From JASHPR01 sp963739645 (lineage in GTDB: Bacteria; Actinomycetota; Actinomycetes; Streptosporangiales; Streptosporangiaceae), in NCBI GenBank assembly GCA_963739645.1, contig CAVUBM010000066.1, positions 30,375 through 94,374 of the forward strand: DNA of 64,000 nt. Direction: 5' to 3'. A model generated the notes under the pieces. It was not told the origin of the DNA. It saw only the letters and a list, made by a program, of their open reading frames with translations, and searched no databases. Positions 56,801 through 64,000 of the stretch are shown in pieces. Every line of letters begins with the position of its first letter. Position 1 is the stretch's first letter. Made by a program: the position numbers and the translations under genes.

Positions 56801-57078
56801 TGGTCACCGAGCGGATGCCGCCCTTGCAGGTCCAGGGCCGGGTCCTGCATCAGGTCGGGCTGCCCTGGCACTGGGGACCGAACGGGTACACGACCGGGGA
56901 TGCCGCCAACGAGCTGGCCCACCTGTCGCTGGACCCGAATGTGCACATCCAGGAGGTCAAGGCCATGGCCTGTGACATCCGTCCCGGGAGGCGCCCGCGC
57001 GGGCCGGCCCTGCGCGAGTTCGTCCGGGCCTACCAGCAACGGGCCGGCATCACCGACGCGACAGGGACGGAGATGTGA
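53824..57078 (+). CDS. fdhA: formate dehydrogenase alpha subunit, selenocysteine-containing
   Basis: 1084 residues with the UGA at 54388-54390 read as selenocysteine (residue 189). The enzyme oxidises formate to CO2 at a bis-MGD molybdenum or tungsten centre. The N-terminal [4Fe-4S] motif is CPYCAVGCGQDVYVEGG with CPKG later. The text NQARI-U-HSSTVPGLGTSFGRG aligns with the classical active site. NMAECHPVAFQWVMEAK, HVDPRFSRTSAVSDLHVPI, GNMGRPGGGI and the C-terminal molybdopterin domain (GRVLHQVGLPWHWG) are intact. There is no Tat signal at this start, so it may face the cytoplasm. ATG 53824 has GGGAG 8 bases upstream. Ending translation at UGA would give a useless 188-residue fragment. Confidence 0.93.
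54388..54419 (+). promoter_or_regulatory. selenocysteine UGA codon and bacterial SECIS-like hairpin
   Basis: Eighteen bases after the UGA the stem GUUCCC / GGGGAC (54403-54408 with 54414-54419, one G-U pair) closes a GGUCU loop. A GGUCU apical loop at this distance is what SelB recognises in Escherichia coli fdhF as I recall it. The downstream frame stays open to 57078. Confidence 0.85.
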
Positions 57079-57079
57079 G

Positions 57080-57154
57080 ATGAACGCCACCCCGGGCGAT
57101 CCGGGCCCCGCCTCGGCCCAGGCGGGCCTCGACCCGGCCGCGCACGCCGGCTGA
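57080..57154 (+). CDS. 24-codon ORF between fdhA and fdhB
   Basis: The ATG at 57080 starts one base after the fdhA stop codon, with GGAG 6 bases upstream. It encodes MNATPGDPGPASAQAGLDPA and four more residues, then stops 19 bases before the fdhB ATG. It may be a coupling leader or the detached N-terminus of FdhB. There is no recognisable domain. Confidence 0.35.
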   Translation: MNATPGDPGPASAQAGLDPAAHAG

Positions 57155-57173
57155 CCGGGACCACCCGCCGCGG

Positions 57174-58067
57174 ATGGGCTTCTTCACCGACACCTCGGTG
57201 TGTATCGGCTGCAAGGCCTGCGAGGTCGCGTGCAAGGAGTGGAACGAGGTGCCCGAGGACGGGCTCCTGCTGACCGGGATGTCGTACGACAACACCCAGG
57301 CCCTGGACGCGTCCACCTGGCGGCATGTCGCGTTCATCGAGCAACCCGCGGGGGGACACCCCCCGCGAACCCCCCGGCCAGAGCAACCCGCGGGGGGACA
57401 CCCCCCGCGAACCCCCCGGCCAGAGCAACCCGCGGGGGGAAACCCCTCGCGAACCCCCCGGCCAGGTGACGCGGGCGCGGGTGAGGACGCCGACGCCGGC
57501 GATCTGCGCTGGCTGATGTCCAGCGACGTCTGCAAGCACTGCACCGAGGCCGCCTGCCTGGACGTCTGCCCCACCGGGGCGCTGATGCGCACCGAGTTCG
57601 GCACGGTGGTGGTGCAGGACGATATCTGCAACGGGTGCGGCTACTGCGTGTCGGCGTGCCCGTTCGGCGTGATCGGCAGGCGCGAGTCGGACGGCGGCGC
57701 GCACAAGTGCACGCTGTGCTACGACCGGATCGGCGCCGGCCTCACCCCGGCCTGCGCCAAGGCCTGCCCGACCGAGTCCATCCAGTTCGGGCCGCTGGAC
57801 GAGCTGCGCGAGCGGGCCCAGCAGCGCGTGGCCGACCTGCACGACGCGGGCCGGCCGGAGGCGCGGCTGTACGGCGACGACCCGGGCGACGGCGTCGGCG
57901 GGGCGGGCGCGTTCTTCCTGCTGCTTGACCAGCCGGAGGTCTATGGCCTGCCGCCGGACCCGGTGGTCACCACGCGGGACCTGCCCCGCATGTGGCGGCA
58001 CGCCGGGCTCGCTGCCGCGGGCCTGGCCGCCGCCGTCGTGGCCGCCTGCCTGGGCGGGCGGTCGTGA
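57174..58067 (+). CDS. fdhB: formate dehydrogenase iron-sulfur (beta) subunit
   Basis: 297 residues. It passes electrons from FdhA to the membrane subunit. The cysteine motifs are CIGCKACEVACKEW, CKHCTEAACLDVCPTGA, CNGCGYCVSACPFGV and CTLCYDRI with CAKACP, i.e. four [4Fe-4S] clusters. A C-terminal membrane helix (AGLAAAGLAAAVVAACLGG) anchors it. Between the first and second cluster motifs lies an unusual insertion of three 14-residue repeats (EQPAGGHPPRTPRP) followed by an Asp/Ala stretch. The end overlaps the NrfD-type gene start (GTGA). Confidence 0.93.
   Translation: MGFFTDTSVCIGCKACEVACKEWNEVPEDGLLLTGMSYDNTQALDASTWRHVAFIEQPAGGHPPRTPRPEQPAGGHPPRTPRPEQPAGGNPSRTPRPGDAGAGEDADAGDLRWLMSSDVCKHCTEAACLDVCPTGALMRTEFGTVVVQDDICNGCGYCVSACPFGVIGRRESDGGAHKCTLCYDRIGAGLTPACAKACPTESIQFGPLDELRERAQQRVADLHDAGRPEARLYGDDPGDGVGGAGAFFLLLDQPEVYGLPPDPVVTTRDLPRMWRHAGLAAAGLAAAVVAACLGGRS
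57339..57464 (+). repeat. three in-frame 42-bp palindromic tandem repeats inside fdhB
   Basis: Units start at 57339, 57381 and 57423. Units 1 and 2 are identical; each contains the perfect inverted repeat CGCGGGGGG-ACA-CCCCCCGCG. Unit 3 has AAA in the loop and one changed arm base. The 42-base length keeps the reading frame and adds 14 residues per unit. Confidence 0.95.
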
Positions 58068-58986
58068 GCGGCCCGGCGGAGCGCGCGTCGGGGCGAGCAG
58101 CAGCTGGTGCCGCAGGCCGAGACCAGCTCCTACTACGGCCGGCCCGTGGTCAAGGAGCCCGCGTGGGGCCTGGACATCCCGGCCTACCTGTTCCTCGGCG
58201 GGCTGCGCCGGAGCATCCTCGGCGCTCGCCGCCTGCGCCCAGTTCTCGGGTCACCCGGAGCTGGCCCGCGTGGCCAAGGCCGGCGCGGCCGGCGCGATCA
58301 GCCTGTCGCTGGCCGCCCTGGTGCACGACCTCGGCCGTCCGGCCCGGTTCGTGAACATGCTGCGCGTGCTCAAGGTGACGTCGCCGATGAGCGTCGGCAC
58401 CTGGATCGTGTCCGCCTACACCCCGCTGGCGCTGGCCGCCTGCCTGTTCTCACGGAGACTGCCGCGCACCGGCGCCGCGGCCACGATCGCGGCCGGCGCG
58501 ATCGGCCCCGCGGTCGCGGCCTACACCTCGGTGCTGATCGCCGACACCGCCACGCCAGCCTGGCACGGCGCGTACCGGCGAGCTTCCTATCTGTTCGCCG
58601 GCTCGGCCGCCACCGCGGCCGGCGGCCTCGGCCTGCTCGCGGTCCCGCCGGAGCGAGCGCGGCCCGCGGCCCGGCTGGCCGTGGCCGGGGCCGCCGCGGA
58701 AATCACCGCGGAACTGCTGCTTGAGCGGCGCCTCGGCCCGGAGGCCGAGCCCTACCGGGCCGGGAGATCGGGTGCCCTGATGCGGACCGGCCAGGTCCTG
58801 GCCGCGGCCGGCGCGACCGGCGCGGTCCTCGGCCGCCGCAGCCGGACGGTGTCGGCGCTGTCCGGGGCGGCGCTGCTCGCCGGCTCGGCCGTCACCAGGT
58901 TCGGCGTGTTCACCGCCGGCCAGGCGTCGGCGCGGGACCCGAAGTACACGGTCGGCCCGCAGCGCCGCCGGGCGCTGAGCAGCTAG
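58064..58986 (+). pseudogene. NrfD-type membrane subunit of formate dehydrogenase, two frameshifts
   Basis: Reading begins at GTG 58064 overlapping the fdhB stop. After a shift near the G4 run at 58090-58093, the frame gives VPQAETSSYYGRPVVKEPAW and GLDIPAYLFLGGL. A second shift near 58196-58204 leads to GASSALAACAQFSGHPELAR and the remaining helices (AISLSLAALVHDLGRPARF, VGTWIVSAYTPLALAAC, IGPAVAAYTSVLIADTATPA). The E-x-x-W-G-x-x-I-P-x-Y-L-F-x-G-G start and HDLGRP-F are typical of NrfD/PsrC quinone-reactive subunits. All helices are present once the frames are joined, so indel errors are likely. Confidence 0.82.
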
Positions 58987-59081
58987 CCGGCTGGCGCCGC
59001 GGGCAGGCCTGGCCTGGCGGTAGGGATTGGACCGCAGGGAGTTCGCGCGGGTGACGGACCAGCGCCCACGATGACCAGGCC

Positions 59082-59228
59082 CTACTCGCCGACGCGCCCG
59101 TCGATGCGCTCGCGGAGCAGGTCAGCGTGCCCGTTATGACGGGCGTACTCCTCGATCATGTGCACGAGCAGCTCGCGCAGCTGGTCGCAGCCGAACTCGA
59201 CCCGGTAACTGATCTGGGCGACGAAGAG
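59082..59228 (-). pseudogene. C-terminal remnant of a DinB/DUF664-type gene
   Basis: An open stretch without a start codon reads VEFGCDQLRELLVHMIEEYA, then RHNGHADLLRERIDGRVGE and a stop. L-x-x-M-I-x-E-Y-A-R-H-N-G-H-A-D-L-L-R-E is the well-known C-terminus of DinB-fold (DUF664) proteins, normally about 160 residues long. A stop codon at 59229-59231 precedes it, and no upstream part is found. Confidence 0.7.
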
Positions 59229-59500
59229 CTAGCGGAGCGGGCCGGCCGCGGCGCCCACGAGATCCGCACCTGGCTCACCGGCTTTGCCGCGGCCGGCCGG
59301 CCGCTGGTGTGGACGAGCTATCACCCGGTCCCGGAATGGATCACGGGCATGGGTATCGGCACGACCTTTGAGGTCGCCTGATGTCACTCACGGTACGCTC
59401 CCCGGACTCTGCGGTCACCGCGGCACTGGAACGGCTCGCCGCGCGCCCGCCGGGCTGGACCTGGCGGGGAGCACGACAGGTCCACCCTGCTCGCTGACCT
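59229..59500 (+). other. unassigned coding-like fragments
   Basis: A rightward frame that ends at 59381 reads DEELAERAGRGAHEIRTWLT and AGRPLVWTSYHPVPEWITG with normal codon use, but the part before about 59210 is antisense to the DinB remnant. A second short frame starts at ATG 59381 (MSLTVRSPDSAVTAALERLA) and breaks after 38 codons. Neither is recognised; both look like ends of lost genes. Confidence 0.3.
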
Positions 59501-59504
59501 GACC

Positions 59505-59541
59505 CAACGCCTGCCTCGCGCCAGCGGCGAGGCAGGCGTTG
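59505..59541. terminator. perfect 14-bp hairpin downstream of the cupredoxin-like gene
   Basis: CAACGCCTGCCTCG and CGAGGCAGGCGTTG pair perfectly around a 9-base loop. It lies 26 bases beyond the stop of the leftward cupredoxin-like gene and is the probable end of that transcript. Confidence 0.8.
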
Positions 59542-59566
59542 GTCTCAGTTGACCGATGTAGCGGGA

Positions 59567-61021
59567 TCAGTGCCCCACGATGACGCTTCCCTGCATCCCC
59601 ATGACCAGGTCACCAACATCAACGTAGGGGAAGGTGCCCATTCTGGTGAATTGCAAAGTAAGGCTGTGGTTCCGGCCACCCCCCGCCGGGTAGAGCAGGC
59701 CCGAGTTGAAGAAACTCGAGCCGTCATAGCTTCCGCCGTTCCCGGTCGGGTCACTGGTGTACCACTCCGGGAGCTGGGGAAGAGGCTGTCCGGCGAGGAA
59801 AGTCACTCCGTGAGGCTCATTGCTGGTGTCGTCGGTCCATACAACACTGTCACCAACGTGGATGTGGACGTTTTGCGGAAGATATCTCATGACGGACGCG
59901 TTGCTGAATGTAATATTGCCGCATGAGCCTGAGGTCGCACCATTGTCAGCAGTTGGGCCTGCGGCGACGTTGATGAACCAGCCAGAGCTTGGGATCCGAA
60001 GCTGTCCCGGGCCGTTGGAGTTGGGCGGCCCAGTGATAACTGTGGTGCTAGTAGCTCTCCCGTCTGGCCCGGCGGTGACATTGTTCAGTGTGAATGCCGG
60101 CGGAACGAATATCTGGCTGAAGACTATGCCGCTCGTCGCGGCTGGCGCTCCGCAGATGCCAGGGAGGATCTGGACAGCATGAACGCTGCCTGGCCTCAGC
60201 CCGGAGAGTTCGATCTTGACAGCAATGGCCGGGTCCGGCGAGGTTCCGATACCCGATCCCTCGAGGAGCGCGCGCCCGCGGGCGGCGGAGCCTCCTGCCG
60301 GGCCGAGAACGACGCGTGCATCTTCTGGGGGACTCGCGCCTAGGGCGACATGATAGGTATGGGTTCCATCGGGATTGGCTGAGGCTGTCACTGGTTGGAA
60401 GCGACTCCTTGCTCTGGCCCCCGCCGCGAGGTCAGATCGCAGCTGTTCTTGCGCTTGTGCAGAATACTGCGCCTGAGTGAAGGGATACGGTGCCCCCGCC
60501 GGATGTACGATCACCACCCCCCTCATGCCAGCGACGCCCAGGTCGAAATAGACGTTGACGCCTGGTTTGGTGAAGGTTAGTGAGTAGGTCGTGTTTCCAT
60601 GGGGAATTGAGTTATCCCAGTTGTATGCTGCTGGGACCATTCTCCCAGAACTGTCCAGGGCGCTGACACCATCGTAGCTGGGTGACCCGCAGGGGCTGAC
60701 ATCGATGTTGACGGTAAAGGCGCACGGCGGAATACACGAGACATCATCACAGGTTCCGGTAAATGCTACAGCGTGTATTTCATCTGTGTTCAGTGCCCAT
60801 GCGACCGTGTCGCCGGCGTCGATGGTTATCACGTGAGGGTAGTAACCTTCGCCCTGAATCGCTTTGTCTTTTGACTGCCCACCCACCAGGACATGCCAGG
60901 TTCTAGGCCCCGCCAGGCCGGGCTGACCGCTATCCGCACTGGCTCGAGCCGCGGGCACCAGCGCCAGCGCGCAAAGCGACGCCATAAGCGCAACCAGGAC
61001 GGTCCTGAACCGGGTCTTCAT
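59567..61021 (-). CDS. secreted protein with two cupredoxin-like domains lacking copper ligands
   Basis: 484 residues from the Met at 61021. A signal peptide (MKTRFRTVLVALMASLCALA, cleavage after ARA-SA) is clear. The first domain runs from TWHVLVGGQSKDKAIQGEGY to NVYFDLGVAGMRGVVIVHP; the second from GWFINVAAG to GTFPYVDVGDLVMGMQGSVI. Both have the cupredoxin shape and the first His (DEIHAVAF; NEPHGVTF) and the Met (GM), but the Cys and second His of the C-x-x-x-H-x-x-M loop are replaced (Y-F-D-L-G-V-A-G-M; Y-V-D-V-G-D-L-V-M). The gene is visibly less GC-rich than its neighbours. It may be an acquired structural or electron-free surface protein. Confidence 0.75.
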   Translation of the reverse strand: MKTRFRTVLVALMASLCALALVPAARASADSGQPGLAGPRTWHVLVGGQSKDKAIQGEGYYPHVITIDAGDTVAWALNTDEIHAVAFTGTCDDVSCIPPCAFTVNIDVSPCGSPSYDGVSALDSSGRMVPAAYNWDNSIPHGNTTYSLTFTKPGVNVYFDLGVAGMRGVVIVHPAGAPYPFTQAQYSAQAQEQLRSDLAAGARARSRFQPVTASANPDGTHTYHVALGASPPEDARVVLGPAGGSAARGRALLEGSGIGTSPDPAIAVKIELSGLRPGSVHAVQILPGICGAPAATSGIVFSQIFVPPAFTLNNVTAGPDGRATSTTVITGPPNSNGPGQLRIPSSGWFINVAAGPTADNGATSGSCGNITFSNASVMRYLPQNVHIHVGDSVVWTDDTSNEPHGVTFLAGQPLPQLPEWYTSDPTGNGGSYDGSSFFNSGLLYPAGGGRNHSLTLQFTRMGTFPYVDVGDLVMGMQGSVIVGH

Positions 61022-61085
61022 CGCCCTCTCTCCTGATGGCTGTCTGGCCAGTGGATGAGCGGGCCGGGCTGAGCGCGCCGGGAGG

Positions 61086-61424
61086 TCAGGTTTGGCCATC
61101 AGGATGTCCTTCCTCAGGGTCTGCCATGCCCCGGTGACTGTGCGGCACTGAACTGGTCACGGCGACGATGCGGGCCAGTGGGAACTGGGCGATGTCGTTC
61201 ACGCTGCGGACCGTGTCCGGGGCGGGAGCTAGAAACAGGCACAGGCACCTGCGCTCTTGCGGGGCGACGATGCGCTGCACATACCGGATCCGGCTGCCCC
61301 GCCCACGTTCCCGGCACACCGCTTCTTCCAGCACCTGGTGGGCGCTGGCCAACTGCGCCGAGGACAGGCCCTGCAGGTCGTGCTCGACCAGGAACAGCCG
61401 AAGGTCTGCGTCATCATCAGCCAC
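61086..61424 (-). CDS. DUF4242 (SCO4226-like) protein
   Basis: 112 residues. LFLVEHDLQGLSSAQLASAH, VLEEAVCRERGRGSRIRYV, QRIVAPQERRCLCLFLAPAP and DIAQFPLARIVAVTS match the small ferredoxin-like DUF4242 domain (P/L-F-x-V-E-R/H-D-L-x-G, Y-V, C-x-x/C-x-x-x-A). A nickel-responsive Streptomyces protein of this family is known; metal binding here is inference. It starts upstream of the cupredoxin-like gene on the same strand, 64 bases apart, and is likely co-transcribed. Confidence 0.72.
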   Translation of the reverse strand: MADDDADLRLFLVEHDLQGLSSAQLASAHQVLEEAVCRERGRGSRIRYVQRIVAPQERRCLCLFLAPAPDTVRSVNDIAQFPLARIVAVTSSVPHSHRGMADPEEGHPDGQT

Positions 61425-61596
61425 CGGGCCTCCTCACCTGCTGCCCCGCGGGGTCGGTTCCCCACCGGATGGCCGTTGCAAATGAGAATGGCGCTTGCCC
61501 GCATCCGGGCGCATCCGGGGGACTGCGGATTCCGCTACGTAGGTTCCGGCCAGACGACAGCGCCCTGCTGGCGCGTGTGCCGCGCGCTGCCCGCGT

Positions 61597-63961
61597 TCAG
61601 GCCCGCCGCACGGTGGCCCTGGAGGGGTCCCCTGCGGCCGCCCACGCGGCGATCTGCGAGCGGGCGGTGAAACCCAGCTTGACCATAATGTGCTGAACAT
61701 GGGTCTCGGCCGTACGCACCGAGATGACCATGCCCGCGGCTATCTCCCGGTTCGACAGCCCGCGGGCGATCAGGGCAGCCACCTCGCGCTCGCGCGGGGT
61801 GAGCAGGCCGGGGGTGGCGCCGACCGGGCTGCCTGTCGCGCCCGGGGCTGGCTCCCCGAGCGCCGCGGCCACCGCCGCGGCCGTCGGCATCGCCTGGGCC
61901 CGGGCTAGGTGGGCGGTGAACGACACCTTGCCGAGCGCGGCGCGGGCCCGGGTGACAGCGGCTTCCCGGTGCGGGGCCAGTGGCTCCGGCAAGGTGGCGG
62001 GGATGGTGTCCCAAGCCGTGGCCGCCGCGCCGAGCAGACCCGCCGCTGTGACGGCCTGATCTCGTGAGGCCTCGACCCAGGCCAGCGCATCGAGACACAA
62101 GGCCGTTCCAACCTGGTCGCCGACGTCACGCTTGATCCTCAACGCCGTGCGCTGCGCCTCCTCCGCCCGCTCGTGGTCACCGAGCAGCCAGGTGGCCAGG
62201 CCAAGCCCCCACAGTGCATACGACCGGTTCCAGCGCTCACCGTGCGCCTGACATTGGGCCGCGCACTCCTCCAGCAAGCCCACCGCTGTTTCCGGCTGGC
62301 CCGTGAGAGTCCGCATGACACCAAGCTGCACCAGCGTCAGCACCACGCCCTGCCAGTCGCCGGCTGTCCGGTGCCGTCCCAGCGCCTCCTCCGCTGTCAG
62401 CTCAGTACCGCGAGGGGTCTCGCCGGTGAACCGACAGTGCCCGGCCAAGGAATGCGAGGCGTAGCCACCGCCTCCCGCGGCACCCGAGGCTCTGCCCAGC
62501 CATCAGAGCGTCCTCCAGCCACCGCCGAGCAGCGCCGGGATCCCCTGGACCAGGGCCAGGTAACCTGCCACCCACATCCCCCGCGCCCGCAGCATGCCCG
62601 CGCCGGCTGCCTGGTCAGCGCGTCGATAAACCGCCGTCCCTCCGTCAGGCGACCTCTTTCCCCCGGCTCTCCCAGTACAGCCACAGGTCACAGGCCATCC
62701 GCAGCCCTGCCGCGGCCTGTCCGTCCGGCTGGTTCAGGCAGAACTCCAGCGCCGCCCGCAGATTCTGATGGTTTGCGTCCAGGCAATCGATCCACTGGAC
62801 CTGGTGCGCTCCGAGCCCTTCCTGCCGCGCCGCCAGCGCCGCGTACCAGTCGCGGTGCCTCTGGCGCAGTGGCCGCTCCCGCCCGGCTTTCTGCAGCCGC
62901 CGCAGCCCGTACTCGCGGATAGTGTCCAGCAGGACGTACCGGGCCTGGTCGCCGCCTGGGCGGGCGTCAGCACGGACTTGGTCACCAGCCCGTCGACAAG
63001 GTCGGCCACCGCGCCTGGGACGATGCCCTCGCCGGCGCAGATCGCCTCGACGGCGTCGAGGGTCGAACGAACCGGTGAACACCGAGCACCGGGCCCACAA
63101 TGCCTGCTCGGCCTCGGTCAGCAGGTCATAGCTCCACGTCAGCGCGGCCTGTAAGGTCTCATGCCGCGGCCTGCGCCCGGTCCCCCAGGGAAAGCAGCCC
63201 GAAGCGGTCTTCGAGCCTGGCGAGGATCTGCCCGGGCGACAGCGACCGCAGCCTGACCGCGGCCAGTTCAATGGCCAGCGGGATCCCTTCCAGCCGGCGG
63301 CACAGTTCGGCCACCGCCTGGCCGTTACCATTATCGACCGTAAACCCTGGCAGCACCGCGGCGCCGCGCTCGGCGAGCAGGCGCACCGCCTCGCCCTTAT
63401 ATCCGAGCAAGCTCTCTCAGCGCCCGGCAGTCCGCCTTCCGCTGGAACCGGCATGGACGGCACCGGGAGGGCGATCACCCCTCCCGCTGACCCCGACGAA
63501 GGCACCTCGCGGCTGGTGGCAAGTATCAGCAGCTCTTAGGGCAGGTGCGCAGCAGGGCACCAGCGAGCACCGCACACGCATCTCGCAGATGCTCACAGTT
63601 ATCCAGCACCACCAGCATCTGGCGCGAAGCAAGCCCCTCGGCCAGCGCCGCAATCCCCCAGCGAGACGACCGATCAAGCAGGCCCAGCGACCGCGCGACC
63701 TCCGCAGCCAGCAAGGCGCGGGGTCGCGAAGGGCCGCCAACTCCGCCACCCGCGCGCCGTCACGAAACCCTCGGCGCATCTCGGCCACCGGCCGCATGGC
63801 CAGCCGGGTCTTTCCAATACCACCCGGGCCAGTCAGCGTCACCAGCCGCGCGCTCGCCAGCGCCTCCCGGACGCTGGCCAGCTCTCTGCGCCGCCCGACG
63901 AATCCGGTCAGCTCCCCGCCCAGCACACCCAGCCTGCCGGGCAGCTCGTCCCCCGCCATGA
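61597..63961 (-). pseudogene. broken ATPase/LuxR-type transcriptional regulator
   Basis: Pieces in different frames make up one large regulator. N-terminus: MAGDELPGRLGVLGGELTGF, Walker A LTGPGGIGKTRLA, then LVVLDNCEHLRDACAVLAGA (Walker B), LAERGAAVLPGF, LCRRLEGIPLAIELAAVRLR, ETLQAALTWSYDLLTEAEQA, YVLLDTIREYGLRRLQKAGR. Then a repeat-rich helical part (GDWQGVVLTLVQLGVMRTL onward) and at the end LTPREREVAALIARGLSNRE with ISVRTAETHVQHIMVKLGF, the LuxR helix-turn-helix. At least seven frame changes and several stop codons separate the pieces, far more than elsewhere in the window, so true decay is likely. Confidence 0.8.
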
Positions 63962-64000
63962 CATTCAAGCTAAGACGCGCCGAACCCGCAGGCAATGGCT

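Noticed and set aside
54391..57078. Separate downstream molybdopterin oxidoreductase gene starting at an internal Met near 54499
   Set aside because: The frame is continuous with the upstream part through the UGA, and the bases directly after the UGA encode conserved active-site residues.
57339..57464. Possible CRISPR array
   Set aside because: The 42-bp units are directly adjacent without spacers, only three in number, and lie in frame inside fdhB.

Overview
The window is chromosomal DNA from a high-GC Gram-positive bacterium (Actinomycetota). The codons are strongly G/C-ending. The left part keeps the conserved actinobacterial order ftsY, smc, acyP, fpg, rnc, rpmF, DUF177, coaD, rsmD, recG, rpmB, thiL, cofC, plsC, gpsA, ddl, hup. 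An F420-pathway gene (cofC), a MacS-type sensor kinase and a split PntAA/PntAB/PntB transhydrogenase fit a Streptosporangiales- or Frankiales-like soil actinomycete or a metagenome-assembled relative. I cannot name the species.

Layout. 1-9.9 kb, minus strand: a DivIVA-type protein cut by the edge, ftsY, smc, a small coiled-coil protein, then the tightly coupled block coaD < DUF177 < rpmF < rnc < fpg < acyP. 9.9-20.3 kb: rsmD, recG, rpmB, a membrane-anchored CBM2-like protein, thiL, an Lrp-type domain, cofC, plsC-gpsA, ddl, hup and a decayed leuD-like gene. 20.3-29 kb: an orphan peptide-type ABC permease, pntAA-pntAB-pntB, a flavohemoglobin-like protein, a carboxymuconolactone-decarboxylase-like protein, a VOC protein and a degenerate EAL protein. 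29-38 kb: pirin, a two-component pair, a small membrane protein with a UbiA enzyme, a sulfotransferase, a beta-propeller glycosidase-like protein, a DUF4097-like protein and a DadA-like oxidase. 38-43.6 kb: trpB-trpA-gntR with a perfect palindrome in front, then a divergent SecA-like protein. 43.6-49.2 kb: VOC, acetamidase/formamidase, two DUF202 proteins divergent from a MerR regulator-thioredoxin operon, an unknown protein and an amidase. 49.5-53.7 kb: a polyamine-type ABC operon (potA-D-B-C order). 53.8-59 kb: a selenocysteine formate dehydrogenase operon (fdhA with in-frame UGA and SECIS-like hairpin, fdhB, NrfD-type membrane subunit). 59-64 kb: gene fragments, a twin cupredoxin-like secreted protein with DUF4242, and a badly broken ATPase/LuxR regulator.

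How the genes work together. The left block is core machinery: SRP receptor, chromosome condensation, DNA repair, ribosomal proteins, CoA, thiamine, F420, phospholipid and peptidoglycan precursor synthesis. The right half is accessory metabolism: tryptophan synthase under a probable local GntR circuit, amide hydrolysis, polyamine uptake and formate oxidation.

Two cautions. Several well-conserved genes (gpsA, recG, a response regulator, the NrfD-type subunit, the EAL protein) are interrupted by single-base frameshifts; this may be sequence error rather than real decay. The leuD-like gene and the terminal LuxR regulator look more deeply degraded. The most interesting items are the selenocysteine FdhA, the palindromic 42-bp repeats inserted in frame in fdhB, the SecA paralogue with altered ATPase motifs, the trp palindrome with its GntR gene, the textbook MerR promoter, and the cupredoxin-like protein that has lost its copper ligands.
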